NCBI GenBank assembly: GCA_002794775.1
Contig: NBAY01000045.1
Location: 62,001 to 126,000 of the forward strand
DNA: 64,000 nt
From: Porodaedalea pini
Lineage: Eukaryota > Basidiomycota > Agaricomycetes > Hymenochaetales > Hymenochaetaceae
Reading direction: 5' to 3'
Shown here: piece by piece, positions 34,171 to 45,477 of the stretch
Layout: each line of letters starts with the position of its first letter
Position numbering within the stretch: the stretch's first letter is position 1
Notes under the pieces: generated by a model
The model's database searches: none
The model's input: the letters and a program-made list of their open reading frames with translations, nothing else
Told to the model about the DNA's origin: nothing
Made by a program: the position numbers and the translations under genes

Positions 34171-34681
34171 CACCTGTGACACATACATAACCCCGCCTAA
34201 CTAGAGGTGACAGCAGGGGGCCGTTACAGTGCCTAATAAGGCCTGAGTCGCGTAGTAGCTCATACTCTTATTAATACTTTGCTTAATTCTGAACCCTATA
34301 GCTGGGAGCCCAAGGACATTCAGGGCACCGGGTATCTCAACCCGCCGGTTGCCGGCGACGTGCGTCGCCTGTTAAATCAGGCCTCGCCGCCGGCAACTTA
34401 GCTTCTCGCCATCACGCGCATCGATCAACATCGCCACGCATCGTTCAACCCTTCGAGCTCATTGTTGCACACGATGAGCTCAATGATCTCACTCAATTCC
34501 AAACTGTTTGCTTTCATTTTTCTTGCTAAATTCATGTAAATTAAACTATAATATATATATGCAGCTAAATTATTTTTATATGGTCTAACTACGTGTGAAA
34601 AGCGAGTCGGCAGACCGCCAACTTGCCCAATATTGCCATCTCTGGCTGGCGTCGTCCTCCTTTCCAGGCCAGCAAGCACCA
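34171..34681 (+). repeat. Left TIR of the KDZ element (511 bp)
   Basis: It matches the reverse complement of 51428-51938 with only scattered substitutions. Inside is a further inverted repeat GTTGCCGGCG/CGCCGGCAAC (about 34351-34402) that could form a subterminal hairpin. The next 30 bp (34682-34712) repeat part of a transposase exon (about 51270-51300). Confidence 0.9.
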
Positions 34682-34960
34682 GTGTCGCATTGCAAACCTC
34701 GAAGGACTTGTACAATGCATGCTCAGGCTTTCACTGGATCTCGAAGCGGCTCTTGACGTTGTAGGAAGAATGCAGCATGACAGTGTTCCTGACATGGATG
34801 ACAAGAAGCTTTGCTAGTGTTTGTCATTGATGATTAACATGCATGTCAAGCATGTGGCTGAGTGATTTGCGAATATTTAAAATGAAGTCATTTAAATAGT
34901 ACAACAGTGACTGCAACTAATGTGAGGGCGAAGCAAGTAATCATGCATAGAGGAAAAAAA

Positions 34961-36348
34961 CTAGCCGTCAACATCAGAAGCAATAACATCAACAGAAACG
35001 AGCTGGTTGCTGCCACTGGTGTTCTTCTTTCCTACTGCCTTCTTGCCCTTGGATTTGTATGCACCTCGTTTCTTCCCTGCGTCGCTGCATCTCGGTTGAG
35101 ACTTCTTGGCAGTAGGCATGCCAGCCTCGGATTGCTGTGCGATGCGGGCGGAAAGCTGGTCTTCAGACAGTTTTACCCATTTGCATATGCCGGTTTCGAG
35201 AACATTGAGGACACTATCGAGGTCTGCCTGGCTTGCAGCATCCAGATCCATGTGATTTAGTGGCCAGTTCTCAAGCATGACCTTCCTCTTACGAACGATG
35301 TCATACTCGTACTGCCGCCAAGCCATGTCAAGCGAACAATCGCCAGTTATAGCCTCTGCACGGACATGAGCAACGGTATATAAAGTATAATAGATGTGTG
35401 ACTTACGCAGTGCCTCTCTAATGAACTTGCGGATCTGGCTTTTCAGCAGGCAGCGTCTTTCATTCTCGTTGGGCTTTTCGTTGGAAACGCGCACAGTACG
35501 TGTGCTTCGTACAGCGTACAGAACTCGCGAAAGTCCATTTTAAGGCAGTTCTCAATGAACGTATGCGCTTCAGAATCAGCAGTAAAGAACGATTTGAATG
35601 TGTGCGAAGCATCACGGTGAGAGATAATGAGCAGTGAAGCTGTATCGCAACGCGCTTTGAGGTTTACGAGCTGGAATAGGAATGTATTAGATTAAATACT
35701 AAGATGTAGAATATGTCGTGTACCTCCTGCTGCAGGCGCTCAGTTGTATGTCGCATATCCGCCGCAATTGCTTTAGTAGTATCGCGTGACAAAGTTCTCT
35801 TGATGAGGCGGGTCTGCTCGAGTGCATGCTTCATTGCCTATATGTTTTGCAGATCGATATCTCTGTATGACTCAACACTTTGCGCAAGAGCACGAAGCTC
35901 CTGAAGGCGCATCTTCTCATCGTCAGGCAGAGCTAAAGGGAAAAAAAAGGCTGCATCACTGAAAAGAATTGCAAACAGAAAGGCAAGACCTACCATCATT
36001 GATCTTCAAGTATGAACAATGCTGCCACGCATTCCAGCTGCTGACGGCGCGAGTCTGCCTGAACTTGGTCCGGCGCGTCAACTTGCGGCGCATTTTTTTG
36101 ACAGGCTTGCTGTATCGTGCAGAAAGCTCTTGAAGCGCATTCTCCTGGCGAGCCCATTCTCTCTCGATATCCGTTTGCTTGGCTCTCCTTGAGCTGAGGG
36201 CTTGCTGGGTGCGTAGCTTGCGATCAATATATGTTAGATTTTTTGCTGTGCTTCTACGCCTTGGCTTGTGAGAAGATTCTAAGAGCCTCTTCTGAACGAG
36301 CTCGACGTAGTGTGCAGAGCGCGATGTAGCGGGAGAGTTGACGGCCAT
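34961..36348 (-). CDS. KDZ cargo gene 1, uncharacterised basic protein (spliced)
   Basis: Putative start ATG at 36348 ('MAVNSPATSRSAHYVELV'); an upstream in-frame ATG at 36396 adds a hydrophobic stretch. A basic region ('RKLTRRTKFRQTRAVSSWN') leads to 'NAWQHCSYLKINDG', then an intron (about 35992-35934), 'LPDDEKMRLQELRALAQSV' and, with a TAG at about 35850, 'RLIKRTLSRDTTKAIAADM'. Later exons read 'RDASHTFKSFFTADSEAH' and 'CSLDMAWRQYEYDIVRKR', then 'VMLENWPLNHMDLDAASQ', ending in a lysine-rich tail at 34961. The layout resembles a large, uncharacterised agaricomycete family with a 'W-NAW-x3-C' motif that I associate with such repeats. Function unknown; the internal TAG suggests decay. Confidence 0.55.
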
Positions 36349-37092
36349 AGCAACAAGTAAGAGGACGAAGCAGCGGGCAGAAGGTAACGAGTGCAAGTCA
36401 TTGTGGCAGCTTGACTTTACTTGAGTCTAGACCAGCGCCGTGGAGTAGTGAAACGCGACAGAACATAATAGCAAGCGAGACGTTGAGTGCATCATGTGCC
36501 TTGTAGCATGTCAAGATTTCAGGTTTTGCGTGCAACAAGAAAGAGGTAGAGTTACTAAAAGCGGCACAGAATGGTGTGTTGCTCAGATGTTTGCAACTAT
36601 TTACAATTCAAATGAATTTGAAATTTAGATCAACCTCAAGTGGGAGCATTTTAAGGCAAGCAAACTTCACTGCAAGTCAGGCATATGTACACTAGTAATT
36701 GATAGTTCTCACCACAGTGGGAAACCGATTTGTTGCCAGTAAGATTGGAAGTGGCTGCCAAAACATTGATACATTGTACATATGTTGGACTAGCTTACAG
36801 AAAGAATTTTTCGAAGCTCAAGATAATTTGCTGGTAAAAACATGTTGGGTTATGTAGAGCTAGCTCTTTGGAGGCACACACACCAGCAGCGAACAGAGGC
36901 AAGAGACTAAACTTTCATTCTAGCAGCTGTAGTTGAATTCAGCCTCGCATCTAAATATACAAACATTGCTCGCAGTTGAGGCGAGCGGAAATTCATGCAG
37001 ACAAAAAAAACTGTCGCAGAGAACACACAGATCACATGCAAAGCTTCGATATAGATCTTAAAAAAAAAAAAACGCAGCCGCAGCGCCACTCC
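36349..37092. other. Intergenic DNA within the KDZ element
   Basis: No supported gene. It holds the upstream region of cargo gene 1 and the 3' flank of cargo gene 2, with a 12-A tract near 37061. Confidence 0.5.
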
Positions 37093-38694
37093 CTAGTTAT
37101 GGCCACGAGACTTCCCTTTACCAGCACCAGCACGCTGGGTAGGCGACTCCATCGTGAAGTCGTCCGAGCGGGCGGTGTTGCGAATGCGGACGGGGCGTCC
37201 ATCCCACTCCGTGGCAGGGGTGCTCAGGGTCGATGGTGCGGACCGCATAGAGCGACTCAAAGCCGACGCTGGCGAGACAGCTCCGGATGCCGTCTGACTC
37301 TGCACGTGTGCATGCTGAGGCATCATCGGCGGCGCTCCAGTGCCCACGGGAAAGTAGTAAACCCATTGACTGCCCGGAGGCAGAGTAGACGCAGTGGTGG
37401 CGAGGCCAGCAGGAGGAGTAGCAGAAGACGTAGCGATTGGAGCGCCAACTGCAGCCCACATCTCCTCTTCCGAGTCACTTCCGCTCAGCAGGTCCTGATC
37501 GACTGCGACACTGCCAGTCTCACCAGGCGCAGCGTGCACTTGGAACTCCTCAGTGTGGAGCTGTGGGAGGGGCGAGGTGACGATCGGCGAAGGCAGCACA
37601 TGGTGCTGAGACTGCTCCGGTGTGGCAGGGAGGCTGACGTGGACTTGCGACAATGACAGCATGCTCGGATTGAGTGCCTGCAAGCCGTAGGCTGGAGGCT
37701 GCTCAGCATTCGCGGTGCAGGATGCGCAAGAGCGGCCGCCGGGCTGGCTGTTTCCTCCGGAGCTGCTGCCTTGGGAGCCGAAGTTGCCGTGCCCATCGTG
37801 TCCATGACCGTGATAGCCATAGTCACCGTGGCCACCGCCGAAGCCGCCTGCACCTCCTGGACCACCTGGGCCATGTGGGCCGTGGTCGTGGTCATCGGGA
37901 GCATCTGCCTCGTCGATGACGTCAAGGATAGCGGGCGGCACGTATGCGTTGGGCTAAACATTTGTAGTAGTTAGCTTTTATGTACTTCGAAATAAACAAT
38001 AAACTTACCACTGCCGCAACTTGGTCGCTGAAGCGACGATGGTGAGGGTACGTGTTCACGAGCGGCCAAATCACCGTGCCGAGCTGCCAGTGGAACGAGC
38101 ACATAAGGTTGTTAAACTGCTCCTCGCGGCCATGCGTAAGGGTCCACGACGCGTAATGACGCAGCCCGTTCGACACGAGCGACTCGAACGGCTGGTTGGC
38201 CATAAAGAAGTTGAGGCTATCGTGGTCCAACAGCGTGACGATGCAGTGCACGTCTAACTCAGCTGCCAAGAGCTCGAGCTAAGGGCAAGCAGTTGAAGGG
38301 AGTATTTTTAAAAGCAAAAAAAAAGCAGAAATTTTTATTAGCGCCCAAAGCCACGTAACGTAGATAGGGGTCTTACTATGCCGTGCAGCAACTGCATGAG
38401 AGGAGCTCGATGTGCAGCATGCTGATTTCCCCTGTTGGGCATCATATGAGCGACTCGGTCCACAAGGTACGCCTGCAGGCGGCCAAAGCTTGCGTTGTGA
38501 TAGTTAATCATCAGCTTAAAAAAGGCGCTCATCTGCGCTGGCGAGAAGTGGGCAATGCCACCACCCATGATCGAGGTGAGCGTTACGACGGGTGAGCCGA
38601 CCTCGGGATGCAGCATTGGCTGCTCGATGCCCGCAAAAGGGCGGAGTTCGACGTGCAGCACGATGCCGTTGAGGTTGAAGTTGTTCGCATTCAT
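37093..38694 (-). CDS. KDZ cargo gene 2, uncharacterised, with Gly/His-rich segment (spliced)
   Basis: Exon 1 starts at ATG 38694 ('MNANNFNLNGIVLHVELRP'), with 'VVTLTSIMGGGIAHFSPAQ' and 'FFKLMINYHNASFGRLQAY'; it splices near 38380. Exon 2 (about 38278-38010) reads 'AAELDVHCIVTLLDHDSL', 'FESLVSNGLRHYASWTL' and 'EEQFNNLMCSFHWQLG', then 'NTYPHHRRFSDQVAAV'. Exon 3 (about 37956-37093) begins 'PNAYVPPAILDVIDEAD'. It carries a Gly/His-rich tract (residues such as 'GGFGGGHGDYGYHGHGHD'), a Cys pair and a Ser/Thr/Pro-rich acidic tail, ending at 37093. Reading frames are intact across three exons. No family recognised; possible nucleic-acid or metal binding is only a guess. Same strand as the transposase. 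Confidence 0.65.
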
Positions 38695-39459
38695 AGTGGT
38701 AGCAGGTTAAGAAGCGGGGCATCTTCACTAGCCTGGGAGAGGTTTATATAGGGCGGCCATGTTACTAGTCTCACGTGCCTTCATAACGTACGTTCCTCGG
38801 TTTTACAGCGCCTTGGTAAGGCATGTTAGTAGAAGGGCGTTAATTTGCAAAACGCGGGGCGCGCTGAAGAAATGCCAATCCGCCACAAAAGATTGCCTTT
38901 GATGTATGATAAGATAAGATTTGCCATTCTAAGCGATGTTACAGTGTTACGCGGAGCCGCTTGTATTTAGCATTTAGACAGTAAGTACTGTAACACTATT
39001 AATATTAATGCAGATCTAAGTGAGCAAAGCATACTAAAAATTACTTGTATAACTGCTGTGTATTTTTTTCTATATTCTATCATGTAAGTAACTATGTAGG
39101 GCAAAAACACATTAAACACAGCCCTGTGCGAAGTATAATTGTAGCTCGACTTCCTCGGCTTACAGCTATAAATTAATGTTCATGATTATCTATCTAGCTT
39201 TGTTGTTGTGCATGGCCAATCTGTTTGTCGATAGCTTCAACGTACACTATGCACAAAACCATCACGTAAACAGCTTCAAACGTTCACATTCTATGCCGGC
39301 TGGCTCTATTAGATGACAAGCATGTCAGACAAAACAGCGTTAGGTAAAGTAGGGATCCGATTCATCTGACGGCTTCTCCGGACGGTGCAAACAGAGTCAG
39401 TATGAGAGCTATGCCGCTGTATTAGATAAATGATAACTTACCATTGTGTACAATACTAT
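38695..39459. other. Intergenic DNA within the KDZ element
   Basis: AT-rich, no supported gene. It contains the presumed promoter of cargo gene 2; no clear TATA box assigned. Confidence 0.5.
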
Positions 39460-40701
39460 GCCCGTTCACCGTGATGCTCAACCCAAGCGCCTTGATTTCT
39501 GTCTTCTGCTCGTAGCCGCCTCCCAGCCCTCAGTAGACAGCTCCGGGCTCTCTGCAGGAGAGGCAACTGCTGCCGACATTTTGCGGTTCTTGGACTCGAG
39601 CTCCCCATGCTATGCATCCGCAGCTTTGGGCACCAAGCTACGATTAATGCGAGTACAGTGTTTCAATTATGACTGCTCTCGTAGGAGATGAAAAGAACAC
39701 ACCTTGGTGCATAGGTATGTGTGAAGGGGAATGCTTCAGGTGCACGCTCCGTCTTCACAAGTAGATCAACACAAGCCTCCGTATCACCTAGCTGCAGCCT
39801 GCTAGTGAACACCAGGTTGTTCTGACCCTTCGCCTCTGTAAACCAACAGACCACAGTCAGAAAAAAGAAGTTGCTCAACAACTGCATGAAAGCGTACCAG
39901 CCTGTGAAGCAAGCTTTGTTAGTCCATCCCTATCGCTGATCGCCAGGAGCAGAAGCATGAGCGCACTGAGGTCGCTTGCTTTCTCGAAGCATTCGCGTGC
40001 GAGATCAAAGTGCCATACAGCCAGCGCACGGTCACCTACAGCTTTCCACTTTGCCTCCACCTCCGTTTCGGCTAATGCACGCACGATCTCGAGTGCCACA
40101 TCAAGGTCGTCAAGTTGCAATGAAAGGTCAAACTTGTGGTCTGGGTCGGTTGTGACCTGGAGTGCCAACTCCTTCAGATCTAGAAAAACAGGCATTAGAA
40201 TGGTGCGGTGCGGTTGAAACACTTAAGTATAACTCTACCATGAGCCTCGAGGAATTCTGCAACTTTGTTCCGCTGCTCCTTGCGTATATCTCAGCAGCAG
40301 TACCTATGTCATCACGAACGATGACCAACTTATAGGTTTGACATCGTTGTTGGCTAGTAGACGCCGTTGTGTGTGGGATGTAGTCCAGGAAGTACATCGG
40401 AAATGAGCAATGTAGTATTGCTATAAGTAAACCTAATTGGTCGAAGTGCGTCATGTGCAATAAGGTAGTTGAGGCCGTTTGCTGCATTGTTGCCTAATTT
40501 AGCCCTTGAGACCCAAGTCTTAATCTTTATGTCGGCAATGACTTCAAAGGCTTCCTCAACACACTCGTCCCCGACAGCAATTCCAGACTCCAAGGCTGCA
40601 TTGTAGGCTTCCCTATTGAAACAGTGGATATAGAAGAAGTCATCTGTTGGAATAGCAAGCCGGCGGAACCCTGACTCGGCTAATGCGAGGCAACTCTCCA
40701 T
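39460..40701 (-). pseudogene. Captured fragment of coatomer beta-prime subunit (SEC27/COPB2-like)
   Basis: On - from 40670: 'LAIPTDDFFYIHCFNREAY', 'ECVEEAFEVIADI', 'ANGLNYLIAHDA' (post-WD40 region). After frame changes come 'KEQRNKVAEFLEAHG', then 'LKELALQVTTDPDHKFDLS', 'LQLDDLDVALEIVRALAE', 'KWKAVGDRALAVWHFDLA' and 'RECFEKASDLSALMLLLLA', the alpha-solenoid of Sec27. A short intron (about 39893-39840) is kept, followed by 'EAKGQNNLVF', 'LGDTEACVDLLVKTERAPE' and finally 'HGELESKNRKMSAAVASPA' near 39580. The beta-propeller start and C-terminus are missing and stops occur. It lies between KDZ cargo gene 2 and the transposase, same strand, so it was most likely captured at DNA level. Confidence 0.85.
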
Positions 40702-41080
40702 TCCGAGACTCGGTGCCTCGAATTCTCAGTTACCCGAACCGAGACGCATATCCCCCGCTTGCAAGACACGGAGGATTGACGTCCACTCCACACGGAACGA
40801 ACGGAACCAGCGCAACACACGAAATTCGCAACGGACGATGTTACAGACATACAAACTATAGGCTAAGATATGTTTCATTTATTTCACTTGATTATCGTTA
40901 TCCGAAACATGTAGCGGCTCTGCGCAAATGGCTGAGTATTCTTACTTTGTGTTAGGTATTCATTGCGCGCTTGTCTCACCAAAACCTACATCATCGGCAG
41001 TAAATGCTACAAAGCTGTCGGTATAGACTGTATGTTAATGGTAACGTGCATTAAAGACTTGTAAACAGTAAAATACATCT
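40702..41080. other. Spacer between SEC27 fragment and transposase 3' end
   Basis: No gene seen. It includes the 3' flank of the KDZ transposase. Confidence 0.5.
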
Positions 41081-44000
41081 CTACTCTGCCAAAATCTCAA
41101 GCATGCTAAGAGTATCGTCTACTGCAGCATCTGCCGCATCTATATCATCAGCATCGCCATCCTCATCATCAAGATCTACAGCACTGCGCTCCAAACTACT
41201 TGATGCCACAGCAGTATTTTCATCGTCACTACTAAGCGCTGTTCCTTGTCCTGCCATTCCGCTGAAACCAGATAAAGCCTCGATCTTTAAAATGCGAGCA
41301 AGATGCACACGATTTAGTGACAGATAGAGTACCTGCCATTTCTTCATCTGAAAGGCAAGCAGTGAGTTGTGTTCGGTCAGACCTTGCATACAAATTTCCA
41401 GCCGTCCTTCGAAATCGTGGATGAACATTGCGAGCCGCTTAGTCTCAACGTTAAGGCGCACAATCTCCTCCTTCGATCGCTGCAGCTTATAATAAGCTTC
41501 ACATGCTTTCCGTTTGCCTGGCCGTGTCCACTGCTTCTGCTGCACTTCAAAGCGGCTGTCATGTAGGATGTCGAACTGGGCTAGAAAGACGTATTCGAGG
41601 ACTTGTTCTGGCTCAATGATTACTCGCTTAGGCTTCATGGCGAGAGCAGCTTTGTTGTAAATCTCGACCGCTCGTCTAATCGCCTTTGACCGCACTTTCA
41701 GCGCCTTGCCAATATGCCACCTTTGCTTATAACCTAGAAGTGGTGATATTATTATGTCTAGCACGAAACCAAGTGAGGATTACTTACATGTGCCTGAGCG
41801 ATTCATCTTACCTAGTTCGAAAAGCCGCTGTATGACGAGCGCTTCAAGCTGATCAATGGCTTGCATAAAGTTTCGTGTAGCAAGATCATGACTGGCATGC
41901 TTCCATGCTTCCATGTCTTCTGTCCAGCGCTCAGTTATGCCAAGCTTCATCTCCAACTTGACGGCAGCACTCTCGTACGTCGCCTCCTTCCTCAAGCCGC
42001 CCCTACGCCGTGTCTCAAGCTTGCTCGTCTCTGCCGTGCCGCTAGAATAGTTCTCTAGTGTTTCTCGAGGCGTATATTCCCACTGTACATGCACGGCTGC
42101 ATTTACTTTCCTATGGAAATGGTGACTCGATGTAATATGACCATTCTCTAAACATGCCATGCACTTACCGAATCACATCTAGTTTCTGCAAAGTCTTAAC
42201 GTACTCCATTGCGAGGTTATCGACCTTTGGAGCATCCTTCAGTGACTGCAGGTACGCTAGCTCCTCTGCATGCCACTCTTCGAATACGTTGTCTGACTCG
42301 AGTTGTAAGTCTTCTTTTGCTTGCTGCACCTCCATGGATAAAGTTGAGATATTCGATAATGCTTGCTTATAGTTGTTCAGAATAAAGCGACCTGGCAAAT
42401 GATGTATTAGTTGCAGATATGCATTGAAAGGCAAGCACACTACTTACTGCTTTCTGCATATTTCTCCATGTTCCAGCTTGAGAAGTATCTTAGTAGAGCC
42501 TGATGGCGATGAAACTCCGAGGCATGTCGCGTCGTTGCAGCCAGTCGATTGGACTCCAAGAACACGTGCTCGCACGTTTCAAAATCTTCGATGCCCGCAC
42601 CTTTGACGTACATCGGATGCCATACAAGTTGGCACATTCGACAATGCGCATGCCCATGGAATGCGCCGACACAGAACCGTAGGCGGTGCTGTTGCACTTT
42701 TGGGCCAATGAGAGTGCTGTGATTTGCTGTTGCTGAAAACCCACAACCTATATCATAGCCAATCAGTAGTTCATTACCATGCATGTCCATCAGCGCATTT
42801 ACGAGTGCGAGAGGATACTTTGCTCTGCAGTTAGGGTCAGATAAATGTGTAGCGAGGTTATGACTTCCTGCTTACAATTCGCCACTGCGGATCATGTCAC
42901 ACATTAGCTGCACTACTCCATGCCGACATGCAGCTATAAAGATGCCTGTCTGCTTGAATACGCCCCACATTCGCTTCAATGACTCAGCTGATAGGTTTGT
43001 CCATCTGTCAACGCATGGCGATTCTGCTGCAGCCCCATCCACAGGTGACCCTTCTGTGTCTTCAGTGGTTTCCTTACGACGTACTTGCACATCTCTAAGC
43101 TCGTCATCGCTGTTGGCCTCGCTGTCTGATGCGCAGACCTCTTTTTTAATGCGAGTGAGCTTTTTCTGCCAGAATTGTAAGTTAGCAAACCGCTTTACAA
43201 AAGCGTGATGCATACAGTGTCGTTGCCAGCCTTCGGTCACCTTTTAACTTCGTTTCTGAAGGTATTGACCTGCCCTGTGTCGAGAAAAAAATGCGCGCTT
43301 CGCGAGCACTTCTCCGGCGCTTCTACGCTGATGGCCACGTCTTTGCCATATTCGCCGTCCTCTGCCCATGTTTGATGGCGTCTCTTCAGCGACTCATTCC
43401 CATCCAAGGCCAAGAGAACAGAGGCATCCATGTGGGGTTCATTTTGAAGCTTATACACGCATGGTGGACAAGCAACATGTAGCTTCGTTATACTTGAGTT
43501 ACTGAATAGAGCAACGTCGAGTTCTGCATTGATTTGTTGCTGAATCTCCACATAAGCATCAAAAGCTCTCGAAAAAGCATCACGGTAGCCTGGCCTGTAA
43601 GCAAACTAGAAGCAAGAATGAGGCATGCACATTTTAACCGAAAGATACACCTCACCTTCTGCAGATCGCAAGCTGCACGCACAAATGCTTGAAGCGAAAG
43701 CGTTGGGCACCGGTTGTTTAAAATGTGGAATGTTTCGAGCATGGACATGCTTATTGCGCTTGTCGGGTGGACAGGCGCAGTTGCGAGGTAACCATGACGT
43801 GCCAAGGTAATTATCAAGCTTTCATCCGCATTGTAGGGAAATCGGCACTCACACCGTTCGAACAAATCTACAATAGCAATGGGCGGATGCCACGCTGAAT
43901 CTTTGCCGCTCTCTCCACATGGACTGTGTGGCTCTGTACTTTGCGATGTCCTTTGCTCCATTTGACACGTATGAGCTGGTTCCGGAGCTTGAGATGTCTG

Positions 44001-44344
44001 TTCAATATAATGCTCAGCTCAGTCGTACTGATAGCGGGTGTCTCAACTTGCCTTTGGTGGTCCATCGTGATCCCACTGCAAGTATGCTCTGATGAGGCCC
44101 AGCAATACTTTCGTCCAGTTCGTTTGTTCTGCTGTGTGCCATCTTTGGTACCTCATACTTTGTTCTGCCTGACTTGAAGTTGCTTCAGATAAGAGCCCTA
44201 GCATTCCATTGGCAGGCTTGTACAAACCTTGACATATAGACATGCTTGAGAACATCGCAGTCCTCAAACTCTTCTACAATAGGCCCTTCGTTCGCAGACT
44301 CAGGAGCCATGGCCATGCTTTCTGGACTGTCATCGTCTCCTGGC
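41081..44344 (-). pseudogene. KDZ transposase, main part (disrupted by copy C)
   Basis: Spliced exons on -. They begin 'DDDSPESMAMAPESANEGP' next to the gypsy insertion. The cysteine-cluster (CxC) region reads 'LFERCECRFPYNADESLI', 'RHGYLATAPVHPTSAISM'. The first acidic catalytic candidate is in 'VLLALDGNESLKRR' (about 43395). Next come 'CVDRWTNLSAESLKRMWGV', 'TGIFIAACRHGVVQLMCDM', 'GYDIGCGFSATA', 'CVGAFHGHAHCRMCQLVW', 'FETCEHVFLESNRLAATTR' and 'FILNNYKQAL'. The C-terminal coiled helices ('IRRAVEIYNKAALAMKP', 'RSKEEIVRLNVETKRLAMF') end in an Asp-rich tail at 41081. All are hallmarks of KDZ transposases. Exons are separated by about 50-bp introns. Apart from the insertion I see no clear stop. 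Confidence 0.88.
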
Positions 44345-44757
44345 TGTTAGAACCTGAACTTTCACCTTTTCTTTATTTTCCCCTTTTACCATTTCCTTTA
44401 TTATATTCGTCCTTTTTATTATATTTACCCATCTTACACAATCATTCCCACACTGCCTTCTTTCGTTCCATTCCCACTCATTATGTAATGTTAGGTAATA
44501 TAGTCTCACGGTCGTCGCTATATAAGGTCTCAGGAATCGCATGAACTCCTTGTTCTGCTTTTCCTCTTACCTCCGCGACGACCTAGGTGAGACTCGTCCC
44601 CCTTGTATTAGTTTAGACTTGTATTAATCCTCTTACCTCCGCGACGACCTAGCCTGAGTAAGCGTGTCCCGAGTCTACGCTCGAGTATAGCACGTCCCAG
44701 ACGACAGTCAGCCGAGGCCTGCCCAGTCCGAGTCGTCTCCCGGACTCCCGCCTAACA
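44345..44757 (+). repeat. 5' LTR of copy C
   Basis: Starts TGTTAGAACC and ends GCCTAACA. It contains the promoter (TATATAA, 44519-44525), the presumed RNA start near 44552, and a duplicated segment CTTACCTCCGCGACGACCTA (about 44566 and 44631) in the R/U5 part. Confidence 0.95.
44519..44525 (+). promoter_or_regulatory. TATA box of the copy C LTR
   Basis: TATATAA, 33 bp upstream of GTTCTGCTTTT (44552-44562), the sequence complementary to the primer site. The spacing fits RNA starting at the G, as needed for Tf1-type self-priming. The box is also present in copy B. Confidence 0.7.
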
Positions 44758-45477
44758 TAAAAGCAGAACCCACCCAGGCTCATCCCCAGCGTACGTCGTC
44801 GCTGTCGACTCGCCTTCACTCGGTCTAGAGGAGCGCTCCCCTCGACGGACTTGACGTGTAAACCCCCCAAACGATAACCCTCGACCCTGCCCGGACGTTT
44901 TCGGACGTTCGTGTATTACATAAACTAACACCCGACTTTTCCCGACCCTGGCTCTCCGCCTCTCCCTCTGGTGGAGGAACCATCTGACCTGGACGTGGGT
45001 AACACACCGTGTACAGTCATCGACGTCGTTGTCGATTGTGATCTCGGTCGCCTCCTTCCGTGTGGTCATCAAACTCGCCGACGAACCTGTCCTCCGTCAG
45101 CGTAACGTACATCCGGACAACCAACCCCTCCCTGTTCCTCCTCCATCGTCAACATAGATCTCGACGAGGAACAACGCCGTGCTCTCCCGCCTCGCTCCTG
45201 GTACAACGAGGAACGCCGTTCCTGGTTCACGATCACTCGAGAAGGCGTTGAATACGTTATCTGGTGGCGTCAAGAAAAAGGACTTTGGTATTCGACGCTT
45301 GAAGGAGGAAGGAGATTAAAGTGGGCTCCTGCATCGATAGACCAGACAACCCCGAATTCGCCATCGCTTTCGACGTCGACCATTCTCCCACCAATCCCAG
45401 GACCGTATAGAGAGGCGCGACGAGATTCGTCACCACCGACCCCCCCGGAGCAACAAACGGACACGTCTAGAACAACA
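44758..45477 (+). other. Copy C leader: ATG-free, with primer-binding site and conserved gag-frame extension
   Basis: There is no ATG anywhere between the presumed RNA start (44552) and the gag ATG (45478). The gag frame is open from after a TAA at 45103-45105 and its translation is conserved with copies A and B: 'IVNIDLDEEQ', 'EYVIWWRQEKGLWYS', 'SLSTSTILPPIPGPYRE' and 'RDSSPPTPPEQ'. Gag may thus start at a non-AUG codon or after an unrecognised splice, or this part may be expressed in another way. Confidence 0.7.
44759..44769 (+). promoter_or_regulatory. Self-priming primer-binding site
   Basis: AAAAGCAGAAC is the exact 11-nt reverse complement of 44552-44562, one base after the LTR. The site does not begin with TGG as tRNA-primed elements do. 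The 11-nt match is conserved in copies A and B. Tf1 of fission yeast is known to prime this way with the first 11 nt of its mRNA. Confidence 0.75.

Noticed and set aside
36976..37656. Plus-strand 226-codon open frame
   Set aside because: It is antisense to cargo gene 2 exon 3, low in sequence sense and Arg-rich; the minus-strand gene explains it.
44758..44770. tRNA-primed primer-binding site
   Set aside because: No TGG directly after the LTR and no initiator-Met tRNA complement; the LTR complement explains the site better.
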